64,000 nucleotides of DNA. Source: Catonia carolina. Lineage: Eukaryota > Arthropoda > Insecta > Hemiptera > Achilidae. The stretch lies in the NCBI GenBank assembly GCA_035578175.1, contig JAQMRL010000006.1, positions 34,465,893 to 34,529,892 of the forward strand, written 5' to 3'. A model generated the notes under the pieces. The model did no database searches and was not told the DNA's origin. It saw nothing but the letters and a program-made list of their open reading frames with translations. This document shows positions 10,733 to 21,303 of this stretch, in pieces (within the stretch, counting starts at the first letter, position 1; every line of letters starts with the position of its first letter). The translations under genes and the position numbers were made by a program.

Positions 10733-12027
10733 CCTTCTTCTTTGACATCTTCACATAGAAAGGATCCACAATAATATACTCCGGTATAGTAGAATACTCG
10801 AGGTGGCACAAGAACTCTAGTTTTGGGCAATTCACCCATCATCTGTGTCCGAATCTTAGGTCTTGCTCTGAAGCAGGAAATACATTCGTGGAATACCTTC
10901 TTGACTAATGAACGACCGTTGATTGGCCAGTATTTCTGACGAACGATGTTTAATAACAGTTGGGGTCCTGCATGAAAATTTTTTATGTGCATATGTTTCA
11001 CAATTAAATGTGTGATGATGTGACCCTTAGGTAACATGATTGGGTGTTTCTGGTCAATACTTAAATCTGATTGTTGTAAACGTCCACCAACACGTATCAC
11101 TTGATTTTTGTCCATGAATGGATTCAATGCCTTAAGTTTACTGTTTCTTGACACACATTTTCCTGATTGTAAATTACAATATTCATGAAGAAATGATTCT
11201 TTTTCCACAAGTCTAATAACAGCATTTTCCGCTAATTGAAGTTCTGTGACAGAAAGATTGCTGTCAAAACGAAGATCACGTGTTATCTGACAGTTATGCG
11301 TAAATCGAAGACAGTATGCAGTAACACGTACAAATTTAGTGAAACTAGAAAAATTATTAAAATTAATAACATTATTTGTTGAGACTGCACATGAAATATT
11401 ATTCTTCCGTCGTTCTGGAATATCATTATGATCTGTATCGGGTTCTTCCGAAATTAAATCTACTGATGAGTAGAGAAACGATGGTCCTTTCCAATATAAG
11501 CTGGCGTTTAAAATTTTTGAAGGAAGTAACCCTCTTGATAAGAAATCAGCAGGATTGTCTTCGCTTCTGACATGTTTCCAAGAATTGGTCTCAGTATTGT
11601 CTTGTATTTTGGACACTCGATTTGCGACAAATGTTGAACAATGAGATGAAGGTGCTCTTATCCACGCTAATGTAATAGTTGAATCAGAGTAGTAGGTGAT
11701 TGAATCTATCTGAATCTGTAAAGCAGTCACAATTTTCTTGCACAATTCCGACAATAGCAAAGCTCCACACAATTCGAGTCTTGGCAATGATGTCTTCTTC
11801 AGCGGTGCAACGCGTGATTTGGAACTAACTAAATTTACTGAGATATTACTGTCAGTATCAACTGACTTGATGTAAATACAGGCACCATATGCAGATTCTG
11901 ATGCATCTGAAAATCCATGAATCTCGATTCTTGTAACGTGTGTTTCTTTGGGTAAGATATTTCGTTGAATATCTATTTCCGATATCGATTGTAAAGATTC
12001 TTGAAAGCTAATCCACTGTTTTAGCAA
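10717..12027 (-). pseudogene. BEL/Pao RNase H plus integrase zinc-binding domain
   Basis: In-frame with the upstream reverse transcriptase segment but separated by TAA at 12028-12030. HGFSDASESAYGACIYI and LPRLELCGALLLSELC, then YSDSTITLAWI and PADFLSRG, are characteristic of the Pao-type RNase H. The integrase HHCC finger follows (HLIVKHMHIKNFH and CISCFRARP). In the integrase core start, the usual Asp of a GVDYCGP-like motif is Tyr (GVYYCGSF), so a catalytic residue is lost. The frame shifts near 10720. Confidence 0.9.
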
Positions 12028-12645
12028 TTATTCAGGAACCTCTTCATCCCAACCAATGTTACAACTCCACAGTTGTTGCATGATTATCTTAGCCCTCACT
12101 ATGACAGGTCCAATAAGCCCCAATGGATCAAATATTTTTCCTATAGCTGATAAAATTGTGCGTTTTGAATGTTTCACACTCGTTTTGTTGTAATCGCCTA
12201 ATAAAAATTGAAATGTGTCTTGCCTTGGGTTCCAAATAAGACCAAGAGTACTCACAGTTGCATCGTTATTGATCATGAAACAATCGTCACTTACATCTTG
12301 ATGTAGTAAATTTGATAAAATATTAGGATGGTTTGCACTCCACTTTCGTAAATTAAAACCTCCTCTATGTGCTATGGTTATCATATCCTTTTGAAGCTGT
12401 TTAGCATCCTCTAAGGTTTTTGTGGCAGTCATAAGGTCATCAACGAAAAAATCTTCTATGAACACCTTTGATGCTTCTGGAAAATCATGTTTTTCATCTA
12501 CCGCAAGTTGTTTCAATGCTCTCGTCGCTAAGTACGGAGCACTTGCTGTACCATATGTCACTGTTGTTAATTCAAATGTTTTGATTGGCTCATGTTGCTG
12601 TTCTCTCCACAAAATTCGCTGTAATTTCCACTGTGATGGATGCAC
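12028..12645 (-). pseudogene. BEL/Pao reverse transcriptase palm segment
   Basis: Contains the catalytic box FFVDDLMTATKTLEDA (an FVDD variant), preceded by TVTYGTASAPYLATRAL. Downstream is TLGLIWNPRQDTFQF and ILSAIGKIFDPLGLIGPV, both typical of Pao reverse transcriptases. It is bounded upstream by TAA (12646-12648), which interrupts the MYRQ..VHPSQ region, and downstream by TAA (12028-12030). Confidence 0.9.
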
Positions 12646-13363
12646 TTAAACTTGCCGATACATTTTCTCAATATCTGCAGTCATGACGTAGGAATGTGTT
12701 CTAAATCTTGTTACTATACTAAACAAGTCTGACTGGATTGTAGGTCCAACAACTGAAATATCGTTTAGCGAAAGACCTGAAGTGGTTTTTGAAGACGCAT
12801 CAAATACTACTCGTAGCTTTGTTGTCTTAGATTGTTCCTTTACAACCGCATGATGTGGAATGTAATAACACTGGGTGGATTGCGATTCATCCAATGGAAC
12901 CTCCCGCATATGATCAAAGTCCATATACTCCTTCATAAACTGCACATACTGTGATTTCAATGCTGGGTTGACTGAAAACCGTCTTTCAAGTGTAAATAAT
13001 GTTCGCGGTGCGTTCTTCTTAGATTCGCCGAGATCACTTACATCACCTTTTAAGGGTATTTTCACACAATATCTTCCATTTACATCTCTGGTTGTAGTGT
13101 TTACGAATAAATCTTCACAAAATTTGTCGTTTCCGGTATGATGTTTTTCACCCTTGCACTCTTCTAATTCCCAAAATCTCTGTATATTTCTGTTAATTTC
13201 GTCTAGTGTAGATAAAAAACACGTAGTTGCTAGATTTTATGTAGTGTTTACTTCCATTTTGCCAGAAATTATCCATCCAAACACCGTATTTTGTAATGTA
13301 TAAGATGAATTCGAAAACTTCAATTTACCTTCATGTAATAAATCAAAAAATAATTCTGCACCA
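12646..13363 (-). pseudogene. BEL/Pao protease end and reverse transcriptase N-terminal segment
   Basis: After the frameshift at about 13365 the frame reads through protease-proximal residues (IGAELFFDLLHEGKLKFS) to a TAA at 13237-13239. It then continues in the same frame with RNIQRFWELEE and the reverse transcriptase fingers region: RFSVNPALKSQYVQFMKEYM, YYIPHHAVVKE and LRVVFDASSKT. It ends at TAA 12646. Confidence 0.85.
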
Positions 13364-13364
13364 A

Positions 13365-14579
13365 TCAGTCAATGTCATTGGGCTGATTAAATTGAGGGTC
13401 TGCTAATTGAATGGTTTGCGGAATGTTTAAGTGAGCTGTTTCTATTGTGACCGTAGGTAATTGTTGAGTGATGTTTTTGAGAATTATACAATCAATAGTA
13501 GTCGAATATGAAGTTAATCTAGATTTAATGATACACTGAACCATATTTGAAGTTTGAGTGGATGATTGGCCTATGCCATGGACTTCAAACACACTATTCT
13601 TGATAGAGAGATTTAAAGTACGCGCTAACCTTTCAGTTATGAAATTTGATTGAGAAGCACTATCAAGCAATACACGGCAAAGATGAGGACAACCTCTATG
13701 ATCTAGCACTGAAATTACTGCTGTTGAAAGCAAAACAATAGATTTTTGTTGATCAGATGTCACGTTTGAAGTAGAAACAATGGTTTGTTCTACAATTGGT
13801 TTAGAAGGTTTGTCACCTTGAGTAGAAATTTGATTTTCTGAATCCCTTGAGTCAGATTTATTACGATGTAATAATGTATTGTGTCTCTTGCCACAAAGTT
13901 TGCACGAGCTTGACTTACAATTGGCAAATTTGTGAGAGCTCTGAAGACAATTAAAACATAAAGAAACGCAATGTATTACATTGCGTTTCTTTACTTCTTT
14001 TTCACGGTCTGAGCTTGGAAGTCCTTTGAAGACCTTACACATATAAAATGGATGTTCTTGTTCACTGCACAAAGAACAATCTTTTGTAGACACATGACAG
14101 TTCGTGGAAAATGTATGATTTTTAAATGTTGGCTTGAGTTTCTGAGACTGGATGTGGTTCACAAAATGTGGATTAACGGGTGTATGTTTTTGCAATTTGT
14201 TGTATTCAATTGATTCTAATACCTGACACTTGTGTTGTAAAAATACTTCCAAATCGGACATAGTAGGTAACGCATCCTTTGTTAGTGTGTTTTCCCACTC
14301 ACGTAATGTTACTGGATCTAATTTGGTAGTAATTAAATAAATTAAAAGCGTGTCCCAGTGATTTGTGGGTTGCCCTAAACCAGAAAGGGCACGAATGTGT
14401 TTTAAGGCACTATCTAGAAGTTTGCGTAAAGAAATTGAATTTTCTTTATCATTTTTAGCAAGACTGAACAAAGCATTCACATGTTTGTTGATTAAATAAC
14501 GCTTGTTGCCAAATCTGTCATTTAACAATTGCCAAGCAATATGATAATTTTGTGCGGAACTTTCTAAAGCTTGAATGAC
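13365..14579 (-). pseudogene. BEL/Pao Gag C-terminal part and protease
   Basis: Continues the Gag frame directly after TAA 14580-14582. DRFGNKRYLINKHVNALFSL is the conserved DUF1759-like stretch. Cys/His knuckles follow (CSLCSEQEHPFYMC and CFNCLQSSHKFANC..CKLCGKRHNTLLH). The protease has LLDSASQSNFITERLA, the active-site Asp context of Pao retropepsins. The frame ends at TGA near 13365 because of a frameshift. A 33-nt perfect palindrome lies within the knuckle region (13960-13992). Confidence 0.9.
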
Positions 14580-15074
14580 TTAAAAAGCTGCACCCTTTAA
14601 AGAAGGCTTTAAGTAATGAAACTTATGGATATCCGGTATTTCCCTTAAGTGAATGAGTGATGTAAATGTGTCACGAAATGAGAGCCATTCACCATAGCTG
14701 CCATTGAACGTAGGAAGTTGGATATCTGGGAGTTTCACTGATATTGGTTGCGTAATTACTGGCTTGTTTTCAATATTGTTGTGATTGTTGCTAAGCTCAT
14801 GATCAGAAATGAAATCTTGAGCCGCTGACATTAGTGCAAAATATTCTGCCTCAAAATTGTTTCTTTGATCTGACTGATCATCAGATTCGTCAAGTAATTC
14901 AATTTGTAATTGTACTTTATCGAATTCACACCAGCACTCCTCTAATTTTGATAATCGCAGTTTTAATTGACTAATATCTGCTGCACAAGAAATTCCACTA
15001 AAATATGTTTTAAATCTAGTTAATTTTGCTTTAACTAAGCCACGTTCCTTCACTAATAGTTTGAAATCACTCAT
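14580..15074 (-). pseudogene. BEL/Pao Gag N-terminal part
   Basis: Starts at ATG 15074, about 470 nt inside the 5' LTR, and runs 164 codons. The conserved segment LPTFNGSYGEWLSFRDTF followed by KFHYLKPSLKGAA marks the BEL/Pao Gag (DUF1759). A coiled-coil-prone region precedes it (residues about 30-70, rich in Leu, Glu and Lys). An in-frame TAA at 14580 stops translation where other members continue. Confidence 0.9.
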
Positions 15075-15521
15075 GATTGTTGATCACCACAATTATGTAT
15101 TTTGAATGACTTTAATGAACTGATTCGATAAAAATTAATTAAATTTAGAGAATATTTGTTAATATACTAGGTGTAAAATATGTAGCATTAAATGAATGTT
15201 AATAACACATGAATTGGGTGAGTATAAGAAATGTAAATAGTAGCAACAATGTAAAATAGATGAATTAAATACTTATCTATTAATTCCAGCAAATTATGAG
15301 CTAGGCCCTGAATGTTTTACCATTTGGTAATGCTGAATTTGTGAATTTATGAATAATTACCTAGCTATATTGTTTTTAAATGTTATTGTGCATCAGTATA
15401 TTAATTATGAAATGTGTTGATGTTGTAAATATCAGCTGATTAACAATACTCTAAAAGTTGTTGTTGTTTTGCACAAATATAACAAATTTATTACAAAAAT
15501 ATGTTATTTACCACAGTTTGG
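15075..15521 (-). other. BEL/Pao 5' untranslated leader
   Basis: AT-rich, without an open frame, between the primer-binding site and the Gag start. It would hold any packaging signal, but none can be pointed out. Confidence 0.5.
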
Positions 15522-15539
15522 ATCCGGTCGGAGTAACCA
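15522..15539 (-). other. Primer-binding site of the BEL/Pao element
   Basis: On the minus strand TGGTTACTCCGACCGGAT starts five bases from the 5' LTR. Its complement ends in CCA and reads like the T-arm plus acceptor end of a tRNA. The tRNA species was not identified by eye. Confidence 0.75.
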
Positions 15540-15544
15540 AAAAA

Positions 15545-15800
15545 TGGTTAATTGATTGAGTGTTGAATAAATACACAAAATAAAGGATTCAATGTATGAA
15601 ATTTGAACACGTTTTATTCAACACACACGAACACAAGCGGACTGTATCACTGTTTAGCACACACTCACTCTCACCTGCGCACTGGTCCACGCACTCGAAC
15701 TAGCTCCGCGCATGGCAGTAGCCAGCGCCCATTCACACACACGCATTTTCACAACTAAGCACATTCACACACAAATAAAACATTAATTAAATATGAACCA
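15545..15800 (-). repeat. BEL/Pao 5' LTR
   Basis: 256 bp, begins TGGTTAAT and ends ATGAACCA. It is the upstream LTR in element orientation, followed in the host by the duplicated ACAAC. Confidence 0.95.
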
Positions 15801-16136
15801 ACAACTTTCTTTGTACAATTGCGATTTTATATTAATTTTTTATAAATATATATTCCTACGTTTTAGGCCTAAACCTAATCTAGTATCAGTTACGTTCAAT
15901 TTTTTTAAAAGGTTATGTAACGAAATCATGTTCATATTATTATGTTATGTAACTTTTTTTTTGTTATTCTGTTAAATATTTCCTATGTATTGCATAATTA
16001 GTTTTATCTGTTAAAATTCTAACTGTTTAATGGAAAATATTAAGTTGGATTGTAAATACTCGTATAACACTGTACAAGATTAAGAATTCATTTTTCTAGA
16101 ACATTTTGATTTGTGAAATTTTAATTATGTTATGCA

Positions 16137-17065
16137 CCGGGTGTCCCACGAAGAGGTTGCTATTTTTGAATTAATAGCCAGACGTGTCGCATACTCTACA
16201 GACTGGAAACTTTACAGTGATAATAAATAGATATGTAAAAAAGTACCCTCAAGTTTCATTTGCCTATGATTAATTAAAACAAAATGGCGAAAAGTAATAT
16301 AATGTAATAAAGTAAAAGAAATATGAAAGTGATAAATTATTAATTAACACAATTATTGGTTTCAGTAACCTTTATTCGAACTGTTGTCCATCAATAGCTT
16401 GCACTGATAGCAATGAAACAAAAATGAGTCATAAGCGTTTTTGAAAAATTGCCGAGGTATCAACTACAGTTCCTCTTCAATCAGCTTCATTAATTCATTG
16501 TCTGTTGCAATAGTGTGAGAATAAACTTTTTCCTTCAAAAAGCCCCATAGGAAAAATCGCAAACAGAGAATTCTGGCGATCTTGGAGACCAGTTTATGAG
16601 GCCACTGCCACGACCTATCCAACGGTTTGGAAGATTTTGGTTTATAACTGCTTTGGCCACAATAGTATAACGTAGAGGAGCTCCATATGCTGGAAAAAAA
16701 CGTCCTCTATCTCTGCCTGAGAAAGATGAGGAACTACAAGATGTGATTAGTTAAAATTGATGCGTATCTATCTCCGGTCATTGTCTGATGGGATATATAT
16801 ATATCATACGATAAAACACCAACCTTTCTATCTGAATCCTATTTATTGTAAATATAAGTTGTGATTTTATCCAAAAGATTATTATTCATTTTTGGTATTA
16901 CTTTCTTATTCCGCCATTTTGTTTTGATTAATCATAAGCAAATGCAACTCGAGGGCCCTTTTTTAAATATGTATTTATTATAACTGTAAAGTTTCCAGTA
17001 CGTAGAGTGTGCGATACGTCCGGCATATTAATTCAAAAATAGCAATCTCTTCGTGGGACACCCGG
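16137..17065 (-). mobile_element. Tc1/mariner-type element with about 165-bp inverted repeats
   Basis: Both ends begin CCGGGTGTCCCACGAAGAG and remain similar for about 165 bp (16137-16300 and the complement of 16900-17065). The right end is flanked by TA and the left by CA, consistent with a TA target with one mutation. The interior carries a decayed minus-strand transposase C-terminal region related to the element at 57179. The total is 929 bp, so it is a deletion derivative. Confidence 0.8.
16330..16790 (-). pseudogene. Transposase remnant, DD41D-like, in the long-TIR element
   Basis: Minus-strand fragments read YGAPLRYTIVAKAV, LPNRWIGRG, WSPRSPE and LWGFLKEKVYSHTIATDN. They line up with QQDGAPPHY, RWIGR, WPPRNPDL and FFFWGHIKNLVY in the 57179 element. 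The catalytic Asp before GAP is Tyr here, several frameshifts are present, and the N-terminal half is missing. It is inactive. Confidence 0.65.
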
Positions 17066-17067
17066 TA

Positions 17068-17884
17068 TATTATTTTACGTGACAATAAAGTTTATTAATT
17101 TAATATTTATTTATGTTAAACACCGTGAAGGTTATAGAACGTGTGTAATTGTAAAGATTTTCAAAAAGTTAAAAAGTTTTCTGGGATGTAAAATCTCTTT
17201 TTTTGTACTTTTTTGGGGGTGGGGGTTGGAAGGAAATTGTAAATGTGTAACCAAGTACGGTATATTCTGAAATATCCTTTTGTTGTTAAAGGAATAATGT
17301 CAAGAATCCTTACAGTTACTGAAATGTGACGAAACTCACAACAAGAATTAAATTAATTTCTTTTGTAAAAGTGTTTAAATTATCTTGTCAGGTAAAGACT
17401 GAAACCTTTTACACGAGGAATCACGGTGAACTATTTAATAATGCCATTGTTATAAGATCATATTGATGTCTTCATCTCAATATACAATGCATGGAATTCA
17501 TCTGAGCTGCTCGATTCGGTTCGTCATAGCATCGTTTGATATTGTATAATGCAAGGTGTACCTAATACAATAATAACTTAATTATATTGTAACAATGAGA
17601 ATAGATCTTTACTCAGATCTTCACTGAATTGAGGTAGTCATGAAAAGCTAACCTAATGATATGTTTTATGCTTTAATGTAAGTTACGTTTATTATAATAA
17701 CTTAACCTTGTCTAGTATTTTTTATGGTGGGTACATAATGTAATCACCCAACGCAAAAACTATAATATTTTTGTCCTTACCTATTTACATTCGAAAAAGA
17801 AGACTTAAATTTTACTGATACCTGTATAGAATGGTTGACAACCGGTTGATAAAACAAATTTTTAAACACTAAATAATAGACCTA
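17068..17884. other. AT-rich intergenic DNA, nothing recognised
   Basis: No gene or defined repeat. A short 63-codon plus frame (17079-17270) has no motif. Confidence 0.35.
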
Positions 17885-18130
17885 TGATGTTGGATAAATG
17901 GTTTGAAGAATTTAGAAAGGATATTGTAAAAACAAGAATAAACAGAAGAACTTAATTAATTGAACCAAATTTAGAAAACTAGTTACGGACTTTAAGGGCT
18001 TCCTAGAAGAACAAAAATAGGACACCAGGTAGACAGACGAAAGGAGAAAACTTACTTTGAGCGAATGCTGAGAATGTGGGCTGCAAAAAGAACTTCTAGA
18101 AACGTTTGAAGTCACCTCACGTGGTCTAAA
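17885..18130 (+). repeat. Dispersed fragment shared with 42755-42965
   Basis: Both loci share AAAGGATATTGTAAAAAC-like and AAACTAG..GAAGAAC segments and an ACTTCTAGAAACGTTT-like end. One frame in each gives a KTRINR string. It may be a decayed LINE coding fragment, but the family cannot be named. Confidence 0.35.
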
Positions 18131-18203
18131 ATTGTCCATGTACGAGAAAAAAATATTTATATTGCAATATGAAGTACCGGATAGGCGCTCACCTTGTCTT
18201 CTA

Positions 18204-18298
18204 ACGGCCGACCCGTTGACGTAGTGATTAGCGCAACTGGCTTCTACGCCGGGGTCCCGGGTTTGATTCCCGGTCAAGTCTGGCATTTTTTTATCACT
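18204..18298 (+). mobile_element. tRNA-derived SINE head or short SINE
   Basis: A-box-like GACGTAGTGATTAGCGC and B-box-like GGTTTGATTCCCGG lie at tRNA-like spacing. A run of seven T (about 18286) follows, resembling a Pol III terminator. The acceptor stems do not pair, so it is not a functional tRNA gene. Confidence 0.55.
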
Positions 18299-18306
18299 CA
18301 TTTTCA

Positions 18307-18485
18307 TCTATCATAATATTATAAAGACAAAGCGTGTTTTTTTGTACAAGCTAATTTCCAAAACTACTGAACGGATTTTCATGAAATTTTGACAGCATAT
18401 TTGTATTATTATTCACAGCAACATTTTATTTTTAAATTTTCAAAAATGATAACCCTAAGGGCCCTAATGAGGATTTTCATAAATA

Positions 18486-18519
<34 letters not shown>

Positions 18520-18941
18520 TGTGAGTACGTATTGCTGTTGTAGTGGATGAATGTGTTTGATGATGGCGAGAGACAAACGCGGGGGTGGGAAATGTGTGAG
18601 CGGGCGTGCGTGCGTGTACGCTCGTGCGCGCGCGCGCACGTGTGTGTGATGGAGTGGTGAGAGGGAATGATAAAGAGAGGGAGGGGAGATATAGAGGATT
18701 AGAGAAGGAGAAATATGGGGAGAGAGTGTGGGTGGGAGAGGGAGGAAGAGGGTGATGAAGGGAGAGAGGAGAGGAAAAGAGGAAAGGGAGAGAGTAAGGA
18801 GAAAGAGAGAGGTAGGGAGGGGTGAGAGAGTGATGGGGTATACAATCGTTATCAGTTTCACGATTTTTGTTACGTTTTTATTTTAAAAAAATTATTAGGT
18901 CTACACATGTTTTGCGTGCGAAGCCGCGCGAGGTATGCTAA
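18307..18941 (+). mobile_element. Non-autonomous Helitron with expanded simple repeats
   Basis: The 5' end TCTATCATAATATTATAAAG follows an A. The 3' end has GCGAAGCCGCGCG and stops at CTAA before a T, as expected for Helitron insertion between A and T with a CTRR terminus. The interior is dominated by GT and GA repeats (18488-18830). The 150-codon minus frame at 18409-18861 is a product of those repeats and is not a gene. Confidence 0.55.
18488..18830. repeat. GT, GC/GT and GA-rich simple repeats
   Basis: A GT run at 18488-18518, alternating GCGT/GTGC with a CG-rich core at 18600-18650, then a purine-rich GA/GGGA tract to 18830. All lie inside the Helitron. Confidence 0.85.
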
Positions 18942-20555
18942 TATAAATATATAGCCAAAAAAATTAACTGTATTTCGAATTGTAGACATTTCTACATAAA
19001 TATCAGTCTCTTGGGTTAACTGTTAAAGATCATTCAGCCTGACATTTTATCTTTATCACGTTGAAGGTAATAACGTACAATGTATTTTTTCACGTAAATA
19101 AATAAATAGTAAACTGTAGTAGTCTAGGTTGAAAATTAGAAATGTACTATCTTTTAAAAAAAATTTAAAGATAATGGAAAAAATAACTATTTATTAAACT
19201 TTATGAAGAATAATAAACTATATCAGTTGCAGTGTTGACAAGTAAAGTGTTTATCAGGAGAAAGGGTATGTTGATAAATAATTATAGTCAACTCCATTAT
19301 AGAAGTTTGCCACATTTATTGAACAATCTCATATGAGACGGCACAGAGGAAGAAAAATGTTAACCTTTTTGGGATGTCTTTGAAATCATGAAGAACGTTT
19401 CAGAGAAATTTTAAATCTTACTGAATCGATTTCTGGGAACTTCAGCGCATCCGAACTCACAAACAATCATGTTTTTGATTTGGTTACCCACCAATATATC
19501 TTATACCTATATATCAACCCAAAATTGATTTCTGAGAACTTTGATGCGAATCCATTACCACTAATTATGCGATTGAAGTGATTTCATAAAATAAATCAAA
19601 GAAATATGTTACACATAGATATATAATATCAGATGGGATATTCTAGATGGAGATTTTTGTTTCAAGAAAAGTATAGCGGTTAAATCAGGTAATATTATAG
19701 TAAGAATAAATGAAACCATTATAAATTGTAAAACAGAGGACAAGAACAAAGCAAAGTTCATCATTTGTCGATGTCGTTGAAATTTAGTTAACTAAGGTAG
19801 TCCCCACAAGGGCAGGTGAAATTACTGACCGTGAAATGATGACGAGGGAGGTAATCATCAAGTAGAATAATAATAGAAGTAATAGTACTGCAAGTAGCAT
19901 TACCAGTTATATTATTAGTGGTAGTAACAGTAGTTGTTGGTAGCTTATTCCTCAACACACAGTCGGTGTCATTATAACCAAATTATCTGAACTGAACACT
20001 ACTGGTATAAAATTCTTTACATGAGCCTTCCTCTTTTCTTTAACATTTTACTTTACTCATGATTCTAACAACAAATCTAAAGGGACATTCACCTAAGGTT
20101 AAAATATACCTAGTAAGATAATGTGATAGAATTTATTTTTTATTTTATTTTTATTTACAATATTACACTTGATAAAACTAAGAATATTACATTTACTTTG
20201 AAATTGGTATAACCTTGAAAATAAAAACCGAAACAAAGAATAACTTGATTCAACGTACAGATTTAAAATGCTTTATAAAGAAATACAAATAAAATATATT
20301 TATTTCTTCATAAATTACAAAAGTTATATTTCCATAAAGTTCCAAAATATTGAAATAAATACAAAGATTCACAATTAAATCTTTTGTTGAAGTGTTTTAT
20401 GTAACAAGAATTAATAACATTCCATTCGAATCGATGGTTTTACGATTCTTGGTTAAAGATATGAGTTATAGTGATTAATTTTATAAAATTTCAAACTGCT
20501 TCTCTGAAAAACATTTTTTTAGTTTGTATAAATTATTTTTTCTTGTGACAATATT
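18942..20555. other. AT-rich intergenic DNA, nothing recognised
   Basis: No coding or RNA signal. A few A/T homopolymer runs are present. Confidence 0.35.
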
Positions 20556-20594
20556 CCAAACCCTGACCGGCAATCGAACCCAGGATGTGGAGGT
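20556..20594 (-). repeat. tRNA-like B-box fragment, probable SINE relic
   Basis: The complement reads GGGTTCGATTGCCGGTCAGG, a B-box with T-arm-like pairing. The 5' half is absent. Confidence 0.35.
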
Positions 20595-20654
20595 AAGGAA
20601 AAAGAAGCATTCTGGGAAAATTTAATAAGACAAAACTACGTTTTAGATGTAATA

Positions 20655-21303
20655 GTTTATTATTTACTAATTAAAACGAGAAGTAAGATGATTTACCAGG
20701 CCTGCGAAATTCATTACTTTTAGATGAGGTATTTCTGACTAGTGTCTTTTACACCTCTACTTATTCTGTTCTGAAAAAGTTTAGTCATATAATTGGCTGA
20801 CCACGTGATAAGAAACAGAACAATTTTTTTGTAACCCTGGAAATAACAGATGAAGTGCAATTATTTATTTGTTTTATTTATTTATTTTATTTATTAAATT
20901 ATTTAATAATAATATTTTTATTTTATTATTTATTTAAGGTTCATTTTATTTATTTAGTTTTTATTTGTTTTTCGTTTTATCTATTCATTTAAGACTAAAA
21001 GTTTATATTGTTTTTTTTAGCTTGGCTCTAGGCTTTTCTTTCTTTTTTTGAGCTTGATGGTGCCTCAACACGATTTTCAATGAGGTACCTAACCACTTTT
21101 TTCCCAGTTAGTGTTATAATAATGTTGCTGTAAGTTTGGTTAATTATTGTGTTACAAAATTAGTTTAATTAGAAAATGTGTTGAGTGGGTAAGTAATTAA
21201 CCTGTTTTATTGTTTCAAAAACCAATGTAAAATTTGTAACTTCGAAAGTATGTGTGTGAATAAAGAAAAAAAAATCAATTTTACACTCCACCTACCTCTT
21301 ATG
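20655..21303 (-). mobile_element. Family B retroposon, internally deleted and split by an insertion
   Basis: Family B sequence is seen at 20655-20867 (GTGTCTTTTACACCTCTAC and GATAAGAAACAGAAC) and resumes at 21279-21303 (TTTTACACTCCACCTACCTC). The two parts join where other copies are continuous. The 3' part has a deletion relative to full copies. Confidence 0.6.
20868..21278 (+). mobile_element. Polyadenylated retrosequence inserted in family B
   Basis: The insert begins with TTTATTTATT-rich DNA and ends AATAAAG followed by nine A, so it looks like a reverse-transcribed 3' end. CAATT occurs at both junctions, a possible short target duplication. The parent transcript is unknown. Confidence 0.45.

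Larger units (their letters stand above)
9503..15805 (-). mobile_element. BEL/Pao LTR retrotransposon, structurally complete, coding region broken
   Basis: Two 256-bp LTRs flank about 5.8 kb of minus-strand gag-pol remnant. The insertion is bounded by the 5-bp duplication ACAAC (9503-9507 and 15801-15805). Domain order is Gag with CCHC knuckles, retropepsin-like protease, reverse transcriptase, RNase H, integrase and a C-terminal DUF5641-like segment, which is the BEL/Pao order. The frame spans about 1,740 codons (15074 to 9848), normal for the family. It is inactivated by stops at 14580, 13237, 12646, 12028 and 10166 and by frameshifts near 13365 and 10720. No env-like frame is present. Confidence 0.95.

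Noticed and set aside
18204..18298. A functional tRNA gene
   Set aside because: A and B boxes are present, but acceptor and D-stem pairing fails, so it is tRNA-derived repeat sequence.
17912..18307. 131-codon minus-strand protein
   Set aside because: It spans a SINE and an unrelated fragment; no domain and no start context.
18409..18861. 150-codon minus-strand protein rich in Ser, Leu and Pro
   Set aside because: It is the translation of GT and GA microsatellites inside a Helitron.
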